A DNA stretch of 14,108 nucleotides from Candidatus Pacearchaeota archaeon (lineage in GTDB: Archaea > Nanobdellota > Nanobdellia > Pacearchaeales > GW2011-AR1): contig NZDC01000024.1 of NCBI GenBank assembly GCA_002689985.1, positions 1 to 14,108 of the forward strand. The letters are read 5' to 3'. Made by a program: the position numbers and the translations under genes. Under the pieces are notes generated by a model that was given only the letters and a program-made list of their open reading frames with translations, made no database searches and was not told the origin of the DNA. Position 1 is the stretch's first letter, and each line of letters begins with the position of its first letter. Shown here one piece after another: positions 1-6,413 of the stretch.

Positions 1-99
1 GCTAAAATGAGAGAACTTGCCAAAAGAAAAGGAAAATTAATCAGAACAATTGAATGTGATGGTAAAGAAATTAAAAATGAGATTGATTTCGAAGCTTGA
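1..99 (+). CDS. 3' end of an unidentified upstream gene (partial)
   Basis: Frame 1 is open from the window edge and closes with TGA at 97-99, giving the last 32 residues of a protein whose start lies outside. The tail is basic then acidic (it starts AKMRELAKRKGK and ends EIDFEA). I see no motif that names it. It lies on the same strand as the operon and is separated from uL3 by 85 nt containing a pyrimidine tract and TATA-like boxes, so it is probably the last gene of a separate transcript. It could instead be a leading operon member read through into uL3. Being open in frame and fitting local codon use makes it likely real, but its function cannot be given from this fragment. Confidence 0.6.
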   Translation, partial: AKMRELAKRKGKLIRTIECDGKEIKNEIDFEA

Positions 100-114
100 A
101 TTCATCTCAAAACC

Positions 115-122
115 TTTAAAAA
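115..122 (+). promoter_or_regulatory. TATA-like box, distal candidate
   Basis: TTTAAAAA matches the archaeal TATA consensus and lies just after the upstream stop codon. With usual archaeal spacing (about 26-27 nt from box centre) initiation would fall near 145, giving uL3 a leader of about 40 nt. That leader would contain an out-of-frame ATG at 160 and has no clear ribosome binding site before the uL3 start. This makes it less attractive than the box at 154-161. Confidence 0.35.
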
Positions 123-136
123 CCCTCTTTTTCTTC
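123..136 (+). terminator. Pyrimidine/T tract, possible terminator of upstream gene
   Basis: A 14-nt all-pyrimidine run with five consecutive T (128-132) begins 24 nt after the stop of the upstream gene. Archaeal RNA polymerase commonly terminates at T-rich tracts without a hairpin, and I see no strong inverted repeat here. The call rests on position and composition only. Confidence 0.3.
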
Positions 137-153
137 ATAATTTATTCCAGGGA

Positions 154-161
154 TTTAAAAT
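154..161 (+). promoter_or_regulatory. Proximal TATA-like box, candidate main operon promoter
   Basis: TTTAAAAT is centred about 27 nt upstream of the A of the uL3 start codon at 185. That is the spacing expected between an archaeal TATA box and the transcription start site. Transcription would therefore begin at or next to the ATG and give a leaderless mRNA, which fits the absence of a Shine-Dalgarno sequence before uL3. It is the only intergenic region in the window large enough for a promoter, so it probably drives the whole operon. Confidence 0.5.
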
Positions 162-184
162 GTTATCCGCAAAATTACTAATAA

Positions 185-1123
185 ATGCCTACAAGAAAAT
201 CACCAAGAAAAGGAAGTCTGCAGTTCTGGCCAAGAAAAAGAGCTGCTAAGTTTTTACCTAGAGTAAACTGGGATGTAATTAATTCTGGAAAAAATCTTAA
301 AGGATTCATTTGTTATAAAGCAGGGATGAAGTCTGCTTATGTAAAAGATAATACTCCTGATTCTATGACAAAAGGTAAGAAAATAATTATACCTATCACA
401 ATTCTTGAATGTCCTTCTTTAAAAATATTCTCTGTAAGATTCTATAAAAATGGAAAAGTTGTAAAAGATATATTAACAGAAAATCTTGATAAGGAACTAA
501 AAAAGAAAATTAAAGTCTCAAAAAAACAGAATAAAAAAATAGAGGATATAAAAGAAGAATATGATGATGTAAGAGTAATTGTTTATTCTCAAGTTAAAAA
601 AACAGGAATAAAAAAAACACCTGATTTAAGTGAGATAGGACTTATTGGGAATCTTGAAGAAAAAATTAAATTTATTAAAGAAAATTTAAATAAAGAAATT
701 TCTGCTTTAGATGTTTTTCAAAAAGGAGAATTAATTGACTTAAGAGGATTAACAAAAGGTAAAGGATTGCAAGGCCCTGTAAAAAGGTTTGGAATTACTC
801 TTAAACAATCTAAATCAGAAAAAGGTAGAAGAAGACCTGGAAGTTTAGGTCCATGGCATCCTGCAAGAGTTACATTTCGTGTTCCACAAGCAGGTCAATT
901 AGGAATGTTTACAAGAGTAAATTATAATAACAAAATTGTAGATATTGGAAATTCTGCTGGTAAATTCAAAAACATAAAGAATTTTGGTGATATTAAAACA
1001 GATTATATTATTGTAAGAGGTTCAATTCAAGGACCTGTCAAAAGACAATTATTAATTACAACTACTTTAAGAAAATCAAAAAAACAATTAAAAAAAGATT
1101 TTGAATTATTGGAGTTAAGATGA
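185..1123 (+). CDS. rpl3: Large-subunit ribosomal protein uL3 (L3), archaeal type
   Basis: uL3 is a core 50S protein whose long loop reaches toward the peptidyl-transferase centre. The N-terminus begins PTRKSPRKGSLQFWPRKRA, the archaeal/eukaryotic start pattern of an RxGSL stretch followed by PRKRA. The most conserved part follows at residues 216-243: RRPGSLGPWHPARV, then VPQAGQLGMFTRV, matching the GS-G-P-RV...AGQ-G-R family signature. At 312 residues it is somewhat shorter than most archaeal L3 proteins (about 330-350). The ATG at 185 is chosen because the conserved N-terminus begins there and a TATA-like box lies about 27 nt upstream. It is the first gene of the operon, and its stop overlaps the next start as ATGA. 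Confidence 0.97.
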   Translation: MPTRKSPRKGSLQFWPRKRAAKFLPRVNWDVINSGKNLKGFICYKAGMKSAYVKDNTPDSMTKGKKIIIPITILECPSLKIFSVRFYKNGKVVKDILTENLDKELKKKIKVSKKQNKKIEDIKEEYDDVRVIVYSQVKKTGIKKTPDLSEIGLIGNLEEKIKFIKENLNKEISALDVFQKGELIDLRGLTKGKGLQGPVKRFGITLKQSKSEKGRRRPGSLGPWHPARVTFRVPQAGQLGMFTRVNYNNKIVDIGNSAGKFKNIKNFGDIKTDYIIVRGSIQGPVKRQLLITTTLRKSKKQLKKDFELLELR

Positions 1124-1380
1124 CAACACTATTATCTGATTTAAAAGTAAATAATATTTTTGAAAACCAACCAATTATAAAAACAGCTGGAGACCCAGTT
1201 AATACAATTTGGACAATTAGTCAAAAAAGTTCAGATATTATAGAAGTAATAGGATATACTCAAGTAGAACAAGAAATGAAAAAAACTCATGGAGTAAATT
1301 ACTTTTACAAAGGGTCAAAAGAATATGATTACTATTATGAAACATTAAGAATAGCAAGAAAAATGGGAGCAATGAATTAG
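1120..1380 (+). CDS. Unrecognised 86-aa protein inserted between uL3 and uL4
   Basis: I do not recognise this protein. It starts in a 4-nt ATGA overlap with uL3 and has a GGAG at 1111-1114, five bases before the ATG. It ends TAG two bases before uL4, so it is translationally integrated in the operon. The product is close to charge-neutral by hand count (about 10 basic and 10 acidic residues), unlike the strongly basic ribosomal proteins around it. Residues 1-25 look mixed, a beta-prone stretch follows (near TIWTISQK and IIEVIGYTQ), and the C-terminal half is tyrosine-rich (YFY, YDYYY). There is no signal peptide, membrane segment or cysteine pair. In the standard archaeal operon uL3 is directly followed by uL4. 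It could be a lineage-specific ribosomal or ribosome-assembly protein. Confidence 0.8.
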   Translation: MTTLLSDLKVNNIFENQPIIKTAGDPVNTIWTISQKSSDIIEVIGYTQVEQEMKKTHGVNYFYKGSKEYDYYYETLRIARKMGAMN

Positions 1381-1382
1381 AA

Positions 1383-2180
1383 ATGAAAGCAAAAATAATA
1401 GATATAAACGGAAAAGAAAAAGGAAAAATAGATTTACCTAAATGTTTCTCAGAAAAAATAAGAAAAGACTTAATCTATAAAGTTTTAGAAGCTAAAAAAA
1501 CACAACAACCTTATTCCCCATCTCTTGTTGCAGGAAAACAACACGCAGCTAAAGGAAAAGTAGTTCATAGAAGACATGTATGGAGAAGTGGTTATGGAAG
1601 GGGAGCCTCAAGAGTTCCTAGAAAAATAATGTCAAGAAAAGGATCTCAATTTAATTGGGAACCTGCAGAAGTTCCTTTTGCAAAAGGAGGAATGAGAGCG
1701 CATCCCCCAAAAATTCTTTCAATGATTAATACTAAAAAAATAAACAAAAAAGAATTAAAAATGGCATTAATTTCAGCAATAAGTGCAACAGCAAATGAAG
1801 AAGAAATAACTAAAAGATATGATAAACTTAACAACAAAAAAATAGAAAATCTTCCATTAATTGTTGAATCAAAGATAACTTCCTTAAAAACAAAAGAATT
1901 AATCTCTAATTTGAAAAAAATTCTTGGAAAACAATTATTCGAACTAGCATTACAAAAAAAAGCAGTTAGAAGTGGAAAAGGAAAGATGAGAGGAAGAAAA
2001 TATAAGAAAAATGCAGGATTATTACTCGTTATAGGAAATAAAGAAAAATTAAAAGCAAATGCCTTTGATATTACAAGTACTCAAAAATTAAGTGTTAATG
2101 ATTTAGCTAAAGGACATCCTGGAAGAATTACCTTATATACTGAACAAGCAATTAAAGAATTAGGAGAAAAACTAAAATGA
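1383..2180 (+). CDS. rpl4: Large-subunit ribosomal protein uL4 (L4), archaeal type
   Basis: uL4 binds 23S rRNA early in assembly and its extended loop lines the polypeptide exit tunnel. The 265-residue product carries the archaeal/eukaryotic form: the loop around residues 57-82 (AKGKVVHRRHVWRSGYGRGA then SRVPR), the KGGMRAHPPK motif near 101-110, an alanine-rich INKKELKMALISAISAT-like helix, the RSGKGKMRGRKYK motif near 197-210, and a C-terminal GHPGRITLYTEQAI stretch. Length is normal for the family. The ATG at 1383 sits two bases after the ORF86 stop and is the only start that gives the expected N-terminus. Its stop overlaps the uL23 start as ATGA. Confidence 0.97.
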   Translation: MKAKIIDINGKEKGKIDLPKCFSEKIRKDLIYKVLEAKKTQQPYSPSLVAGKQHAAKGKVVHRRHVWRSGYGRGASRVPRKIMSRKGSQFNWEPAEVPFAKGGMRAHPPKILSMINTKKINKKELKMALISAISATANEEEITKRYDKLNNKKIENLPLIVESKITSLKTKELISNLKKILGKQLFELALQKKAVRSGKGKMRGRKYKKNAGLLLVIGNKEKLKANAFDITSTQKLSVNDLAKGHPGRITLYTEQAIKELGEKLK

Positions 2181-2413
2181 AACCGCTCGCAACTGAAAAA
2201 GCAGTAATGATGATTGAATCACAAAATGTTTTGACATTTAAAACAGATAAAAACAAAACAAAAGAACAAATAAAAAATGAAATTGAAGATTTATTTGAAG
2301 TAAAAATTGAAAAGATTAGAACCTTAATTAGAGGAAATAAAAAATATGCTTATATTAAATTAAAAAAAGAATTTCCTGCAATTGATTTAGCAACGAAATT
2401 AGGATTAATGTAA
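2177..2413 (+). CDS. rpl23: Large-subunit ribosomal protein uL23 (L23)
   Basis: uL23 sits at the exit-tunnel rim, where signal recognition particle and nascent-chain factors dock. The 78-residue protein is the short archaeal form without a long N-terminal extension. It has the conserved opening with TEKA, the central FKTDKNKTKEQIKNEIEDLFEV-type helix leading into the VKIEKIRTL strand, and a C-terminal KYAYIKLKK strand. The start overlaps uL4 by four bases, with TAGGAG at 2161-2166 ten bases upstream. It closes with a TAAAATG junction to the next ORF. Confidence 0.95.
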   Translation: MKPLATEKAVMMIESQNVLTFKTDKNKTKEQIKNEIEDLFEVKIEKIRTLIRGNKKYAYIKLKKEFPAIDLATKLGLM

Positions 2414-2414
2414 A

Positions 2415-2762
2415 ATGATAAACCAGAAATTAAATGAAGATGGAAGAATTATTCGATTTCAAGAAAATTCTATTTACAAAGGAGCATGGGTCTCTTTAAA
2501 ACCAACAAAAGAATTAAAGAAAATATTTGGAGAAAATAATTTATATATAGTAAATAAAGATGCTTATGAAAATCCCTTAGAAAAAGAAGATATTCAATTT
2601 TTATCATTTCCTACAAAAGATTTAAAATTTGATGAAAAAGATTTTGTTAAAATAGGAAATTGTAATACCACTTTAATAGTTAACAAAGAAACTACTTCAA
2701 ATAAGCTCTATAAGATAATTAGTAATCATGCTATACAAGTACTAGATAAATCAATAAACTAA
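2415..2762 (+). CDS. Unrecognised 115-aa protein inserted between uL23 and uL2
   Basis: I do not recognise this protein. It is locked between uL23 and uL2 by two TAAAATG junctions (one base between stop and start on each side), so it must be co-transcribed. By hand count it has about 18 basic and 16 acidic residues, near neutral, in contrast to its ribosomal neighbours. The N-terminal third reads as short strands (GRIIRF, GAWVSL), followed by KELKKIFGENNLYIVNKD and a D/E/K-rich middle. There is a single cysteine (GNCNTTLIV) and no membrane segment or signal peptide. uL23 and uL2 are almost always adjacent in archaea, so this is a lineage-specific insertion. A role in 50S assembly or at the exit-tunnel side is only a guess from position. 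Confidence 0.8.
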   Translation: MINQKLNEDGRIIRFQENSIYKGAWVSLKPTKELKKIFGENNLYIVNKDAYENPLEKEDIQFLSFPTKDLKFDEKDFVKIGNCNTTLIVNKETTSNKLYKIISNHAIQVLDKSIN

Positions 2763-2763
2763 A

Positions 2764-3462
2764 ATGGGAAAAAGAATAATTACACAAGCTAGAGGAAAAG
2801 GAAGCCACACTTATAGAGTTAGAAAAAAAGCATTTAGATACAAACTACAATATCCTCCTAAACTTAATGGAGAAGGTACTGTTATCAAATTATTTAATTC
2901 AGCAGCACATAGTTCTCCTTTAGCAAAAATAAAACATAATAATGAAATATTTTATATTCCTGCATTTAAAGAAATGTTTGAAGGACAAAAAATCAATTTT
3001 GAAGGTAAAGAAATTAAACCAGGAAATATAATAAAACTAAAAAATATCCCTGTAAAAACTAAGATTTATAATATTGAATCAAGACCTGGAGATGGAGGAA
3101 TATTTATAAAAAGTGCAGGAAATTCTGCTGAGATTAATAAAGTAATTGATGATAATATTTTTGTTTTAATGCCTTCAAAAAAAGAAAAGAAATTTAATTC
3201 AGATTGTAGAGCAATAATTGGAGTAATTGCGGGAGAAGGAAGATTAAGTAAACCTGTTGTTAAAGCGGGGAAGAAACATCATATTAAAAAGTCAAAAAGT
3301 AAATTATGGCCAAGAACTTCAGCTGTAAAAATGAATGCAATAGATCATCCTTTTGGTTCAGGAAGAGCAAAAAATCCAAAAAGCAAGATTGCAAAAAGAA
3401 ATGCTCCTCCAGGAAGAAAAGTAGGATTATTGAGGCCAAGAAGAACTGGTAAAAGAAAATAA
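2764..3462 (+). CDS. rpl2: Large-subunit ribosomal protein uL2 (L2)
   Basis: uL2 helps organise the peptidyl-transferase region and subunit joining. The product has the archaeal opening MGKRIITQARGKGS, an OB-fold region with IESRPGDGG (residues 105-112) and AGNSAEI, and the C-terminal SH3-like domain with SDCRAIIGVIAGEGR and the hallmark NAIDHPFGSGR (191-201), then RNAPPGRKVGLLRPRRTGKRK. At 232 residues it is slightly shorter than the usual 235-245. The loop after DHPFG differs from the form I remember (GGGRHQHPGKP): here it reads GSGRAKNPKSK, replacing one glycine and both histidines. It is flanked by TAAAATG junctions on both sides. Confidence 0.97.
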   Translation: MGKRIITQARGKGSHTYRVRKKAFRYKLQYPPKLNGEGTVIKLFNSAAHSSPLAKIKHNNEIFYIPAFKEMFEGQKINFEGKEIKPGNIIKLKNIPVKTKIYNIESRPGDGGIFIKSAGNSAEINKVIDDNIFVLMPSKKEKKFNSDCRAIIGVIAGEGRLSKPVVKAGKKHHIKKSKSKLWPRTSAVKMNAIDHPFGSGRAKNPKSKIAKRNAPPGRKVGLLRPRRTGKRK

Positions 3463-3463
3463 A

Positions 3464-3859
3464 ATGGAAATAAGAAAAAAAGAATTTACATTCAAGGGAA
3501 AGACAATTGAAGAATTAAAAGTCTTAGATGTAAGAGAATTTGCAAAGTTATTAAGATCAAGACAAAGAAGAACTATACTTCGACAATTCCAGGAGATTGA
3601 AAAATTTATCAATAGATCAAAGAAAAAAATAGAAAATAAAAAACTAGTAAAAACTCATCAAAGAGATTTAATTATTGTCCCAGAAATGGTTGGGATGAAA
3701 ATTCATATCTACAATGGACGAAATTTTATTCAAGTAGAAGTAATAAAAGAGATGTTAGGACATAAATTTGGAGAATTTGCACCAACAAGAGGGAGAGTAA
3801 AACATGGAAGTGCAGGAGTTGGAGCAACAAAAGGATCAAAAGCAAAAGCTAAAAAATAA
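3464..3859 (+). CDS. rps19: Small-subunit ribosomal protein uS19 (S19)
   Basis: uS19 sits in the head of the 30S subunit near the A site. The 131-residue protein is the archaeal/eukaryotic S15-type form. It has an N-terminal extension with FTFKGKTIEEL and the basic RSRQRRT stretch (31-37), then KTHQRDLIIVPEMVG (63-77), the IYNGRNFIQVEV strand, EMLGHKFGEFAPTRG (96-110) and a HGSAGVGATKGSK tail. Every family block is present and the length is normal. It starts one base after the uL2 stop (TAAAATG). No convincing Shine-Dalgarno sequence precedes it, so translation probably relies on coupling or reinitiation. Confidence 0.96.
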   Translation: MEIRKKEFTFKGKTIEELKVLDVREFAKLLRSRQRRTILRQFQEIEKFINRSKKKIENKKLVKTHQRDLIIVPEMVGMKIHIYNGRNFIQVEVIKEMLGHKFGEFAPTRGRVKHGSAGVGATKGSKAKAKK

Positions 3860-3861
3860 AA

Positions 3862-4515
3862 ATGACAGAAAAAGATTACAATCCAGAAAAAAGAAATGAA
3901 AAAGCTATGAAAAAGCAAAATATAGCAAATGCTCCAAAAAAAATAGTAGATGTCCCAAAAGTTAAAGAAGAAGATAAAAAAATAGTTGAAACTTTAAAAG
4001 AAGAAAAAACTAAATCTTCAAAAGAAAATTTAGAAAAAACAGATAAAAAAGAAGAAATAGAAACTAAAAAGAAAGAAACGCCTAAAATCAAAAGAACACA
4101 GGCTATTGTTAATGGAACAAATTTGCCAATTTCAACAAAACATTCAACTGCAATTTGTAGTTTTATTAAAAGAAAAAAAATTGAAAAAGCAATATCTGAT
4201 TTAGAACAAGTAATTGTTAAGAAAAAAGCAGTTCCAATGAAAGGGGAAATTCCTCATAAAAAAGGAAAAGGAATGATGTCTGGAAGATATCCAAAAAAAG
4301 CTGCAGAACATTTTATAAAATTATTAAAAAGCCTTTTAGCAAATATTAATTCAAATGAATTAAATAATCCAATAATTACTGATGCTATTGCAAACATTGG
4401 TTCAAGACCTTATAGTAAATTTGGTGCAGTAAGGAAAAAAAGAAGCCATATTAAAATTATTGCTAAAGAAAATAAATCGAAGGAGAAGAAAAATGGAAGA
4501 AAGAAAAGCAGTTAA
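3862..4515 (+). CDS. rpl22: Large-subunit ribosomal protein uL22 (L22) with Lys/Glu-rich N-terminal extension
   Basis: uL22 contacts all 23S rRNA domains and forms part of the exit tunnel. The conserved domain starts near residue 80: NGTNLPISTKHSTAICSF, then KIEKAISDLEQVI, the loop with AVPMKGEIPHKKG, GRYPKKAAEHFIKLLKSLLAN, and a final RKKRSHIKIIAKE strand. At 217 residues it is longer than the usual archaeal form (about 150-185). The excess is a low-complexity Lys/Glu/Asp tract over roughly residues 25-75, after a short YNPEKRNEKA start. The tract is probably disordered. The gene starts two bases after uS19, and its last 23 bases overlap uS3. A downstream start that drops the tract is possible, but no ATG with a good ribosome site is evident there. 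Confidence 0.92.
   Translation: MTEKDYNPEKRNEKAMKKQNIANAPKKIVDVPKVKEEDKKIVETLKEEKTKSSKENLEKTDKKEEIETKKKETPKIKRTQAIVNGTNLPISTKHSTAICSFIKRKKIEKAISDLEQVIVKKKAVPMKGEIPHKKGKGMMSGRYPKKAAEHFIKLLKSLLANINSNELNNPIITDAIANIGSRPYSKFGAVRKKRSHIKIIAKENKSKEKKNGRKKSS
4481..4485 (+). promoter_or_regulatory. Shine-Dalgarno site deciding the uS3 start
   Basis: AGGAG lies seven bases before the ATG at 4493, inside the end of uL22. It supports starting uS3 at 4493 and not at an in-frame TTG at 4460, which would add eleven residues not expected in the family. Confidence 0.65.
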
Positions 4516-5164
4516 ATTAAAAAAGGAAGAATTTGCAATTAGAGAAGCTATAAAAAAATCACTTGGAAAAGGAAAGATAAGTAAAGTTAGAATAGAATAC
4601 ACTCCAATAGGAGAAAAAATAATAATTTCTACAAATAAACCTGGATTAGTAATAGGAAGAGGTGGAGAAAAAATAGGGGAATTAACAAGAATTTTAAAAA
4701 CTAAATTTAAACTTGAAAATCCTCATATTGAAATAGACGAAATAATAGAATTTGAATTTGATGCTCAGATAATGGCCGATGAAATTGCCTTAGGACTTGA
4801 AAGATTTGGACCATTAAGATTTAAAGTTATTGCATATAGAACTTTAGAGAAAATAATAAAAGCTGGAGCATTAGGAGTTGAAATAAAATTGAGTGGAAAA
4901 CTTCCTGGAGCAAGAGCAAAAACATGGAGATTTGCTCAAGGATATTTAAAAAAGACAGGTGATAGTGCAAAAGTAGTTGATAGAGCGCAATCAAAAGCTC
5001 AAACAAAACCCGGAGTAGTTGGAGTAAAAGTAAGTATTCTTTCACCTCATGTAAAACTTTTAGATAAAGTAAATATTGATGATGAACTTATTGAAAAACT
5101 AAAAACTAACTCAGTAAAACCTAAAATAGAAAACAAAATAAATAAAAAGACTAAAAAGAAATAA
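4493..5164 (+). CDS. rps3: Small-subunit ribosomal protein uS3 (S3)
   Basis: uS3 lines the mRNA entry channel of the 30S subunit. The N-terminus from the chosen ATG reads MEERKAVKLKKEEF, close to the archaeal pattern. The KH domain follows with the RIEYTPIGEKI strand and the RNA-binding loop GLVIGRGGEKI (residues 51-61), whose GRGG is the KH signature. The C-terminal domain has GALGVEIKLSGKLPGARAK, WRFAQGYLKKTGDSA and GVVGVKVSIL. The product is 223 residues with a lysine-rich tail, in the normal range. The 23-nt overlap with uL22 is the longest in the operon, and this start has one of its clearest ribosome binding sites. Confidence 0.95.
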   Translation: MEERKAVKLKKEEFAIREAIKKSLGKGKISKVRIEYTPIGEKIIISTNKPGLVIGRGGEKIGELTRILKTKFKLENPHIEIDEIIEFEFDAQIMADEIALGLERFGPLRFKVIAYRTLEKIIKAGALGVEIKLSGKLPGARAKTWRFAQGYLKKTGDSAKVVDRAQSKAQTKPGVVGVKVSILSPHVKLLDKVNIDDELIEKLKTNSVKPKIENKINKKTKKK

Positions 5165-5165
5165 A

Positions 5166-5342
5166 ATGGCTACTTTAAAATTTAAAGAAATTAAAAAAAT
5201 GAATAAACAAGGAATTAATAAAAAACTAAAAGAATTAAAAATAGAATTAATTAAATCAAAAGTAAATGCTTCTAAATCAGGAAGCTCAAGGATAAAAGAA
5301 ATTAAAAAAATTATTGCAAGGATACTCACGCTCAACAAATAA
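5166..5342 (+). CDS. rpl29: Large-subunit ribosomal protein uL29 (L29)
   Basis: uL29 is a small two-helix 50S protein beside uL23 at the tunnel exit, contacted by SRP and SecY. Reading from ATG 5166 gives 58 residues, MATLKFKEIKKMNKQ, then LKELKIELIKSK, and a final SSRIKEIKKIIARILTL. That matches the archaeal pattern of a KEIRKM start, a helix with ELR-EL, and an RIREIRR-IARILT end. Length is slightly below the usual 60-70 because the inter-helix linker (VNASKSGS) is short. It follows uS3 through a TAAAATG junction and is followed after one base by aIF1. Base composition rises in GC over its last few codons (ATA CTC ACG CTC AAC). Confidence 0.9.
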   Translation: MATLKFKEIKKMNKQGINKKLKELKIELIKSKVNASKSGSSRIKEIKKIIARILTLNK

Positions 5343-5343
5343 C

Positions 5344-5640
5344 ATGGAAATATGTCCAAAATGTGGCTTGCCTAAGCAAGCATGTGTATGTGAACAAATC
5401 GTAAAGAGTTCACAGAAAATAAAGGTAACAACAGATAAGAAGCGATATGGAAAGATCGTAACTATTGTTACAGGATTCGAGCATGGAATCGACGTGAAAA
5501 AAATCGCAAAAGCTCTAAAAAATGAGCTTGCTTGTGGTGGGACTTACAAAGATAACATGATAGAACTTCAAGGAGACCATAAAAAGAAAATAAAAGAAAT
5601 ATTGGTCAAACTTGGATTTGAAGAAGAATCAATCGATTAA
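5344..5640 (+). CDS. Translation initiation factor aIF1 (SUI1/eIF1 family)
   Basis: aIF1 binds the 30S P-site region and controls start-codon fidelity. The 98-residue product has a zinc-ribbon-like N-terminus, ICPKCGLPKQACVC, with cysteines at 4, 7, 14 and 16. The SUI1 fold follows: KRYGKIVTIVTGFEHGI (34-49), LKNELACGGTYKDNMIELQGDH (58-79) and KKIKEILVKLGF. I start at ATG 5344, one base after the uL29 stop; an upstream in-frame TTG at 5314 would add ten non-family residues. This is the classic place for aIF1 in archaeal operons. By hand count about 102 of 297 bases are G or C (roughly 34%), and five of eleven Ile codons are ATC. That is unlike the neighbouring genes, which use mostly ATA/ATT. 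Confidence 0.95.
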   Translation: MEICPKCGLPKQACVCEQIVKSSQKIKVTTDKKRYGKIVTIVTGFEHGIDVKKIAKALKNELACGGTYKDNMIELQGDHKKKIKEILVKLGFEEESID

Positions 5641-5663
5641 AAACATACACTAAATAAATAAAA

Positions 5664-6010
5664 ATGAAGAAAAAAACAGAAATAAAAATGGAAAAGGAAA
5701 AAATAGTCGAGACTAAATGTAATGATAAAAATTGCCATATTCATGGAAATCTAAAAGTAAGGGGTAAAGCTTTTGAAGGTAAAGTAACAAAGAAGTTTCA
5801 TAAAAGAATTACAATTGAATTTGAAAGAATAATTTATATAAGAAAATATGAAAGATATGCTAAATCAAAAACAAAAATTCATGCAAGACTTCCTATTTGT
5901 ATGGAAAACGAAATTAACATTGGAGATTTAGTGAAAGTTCAAGAATGTAGACCATTAAGTAAAATAATTCACTTTGTTGTTATTAAAAAAATAAAGGATA
6001 AAGATAAAAA

Positions 6011-6014
<4 letters not shown>
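5664..6014 (+). CDS. rps17: Small-subunit ribosomal protein uS17 (S17)
   Basis: uS17 is an early-assembling OB-fold protein of the 30S body. Residues 19-34 read CNDKNCHIHGNLKVRG, matching the archaeal C-D--C--HG-L--RG signature with the usual Pro after the second Cys replaced by His. Then come FEGKVTKKFHKRITIEFER, IRKYERYAKSKTKIHARLP (59-77), and the GDLVKVQECRPLSK motif (87-100) before a final FVVIKK strand. At 116 residues it is normal, with a charged N-terminus of about 16 residues; the ATG at codon 9 (5688) is an alternative start. It follows the largest gap in the operon (23 nt), just where rnp1 normally lies. Its stop overlaps uL14 as ATGA. Confidence 0.96.
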
Positions 6015-6412
<398 letters not shown>

Positions 6413-6413
6413 A

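Noticed and set aside
91..105. Adjacent AAGCTT and GAATTC sites at the end of the first partial gene, resembling a cloning linker
   Set aside because: The coding frame reads through naturally to a stop, base composition is continuous on both sides, and two hexamers side by side can occur by chance.
3876..4091. Minus-strand open frames rich in Phe, Leu and Ser opposite uL22, and similar ones opposite uS3, uS8, eL19 and others
   Set aside because: They mirror the Lys/Glu-rich coding strand (AAA and GAA read as TTT and TTC), have no promoter or ribosome site and lie fully inside well-identified genes.
4460..4492. Upstream TTG start for uS3 adding eleven residues
   Set aside because: The ATG at 4493 has a good Shine-Dalgarno site and matches the family N-terminus. 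The same reasoning rejects the upstream starts for aIF1 (5314), uL24 (6381) and eL32 (9496).
5641..5663. Possible internal promoter in the 23-nt gap before uS17
   Set aside because: The A/T-rich CTAAATAAATAAAA lies directly against the ATG, too close to place a TATA box about 27 nt upstream of a usable start.
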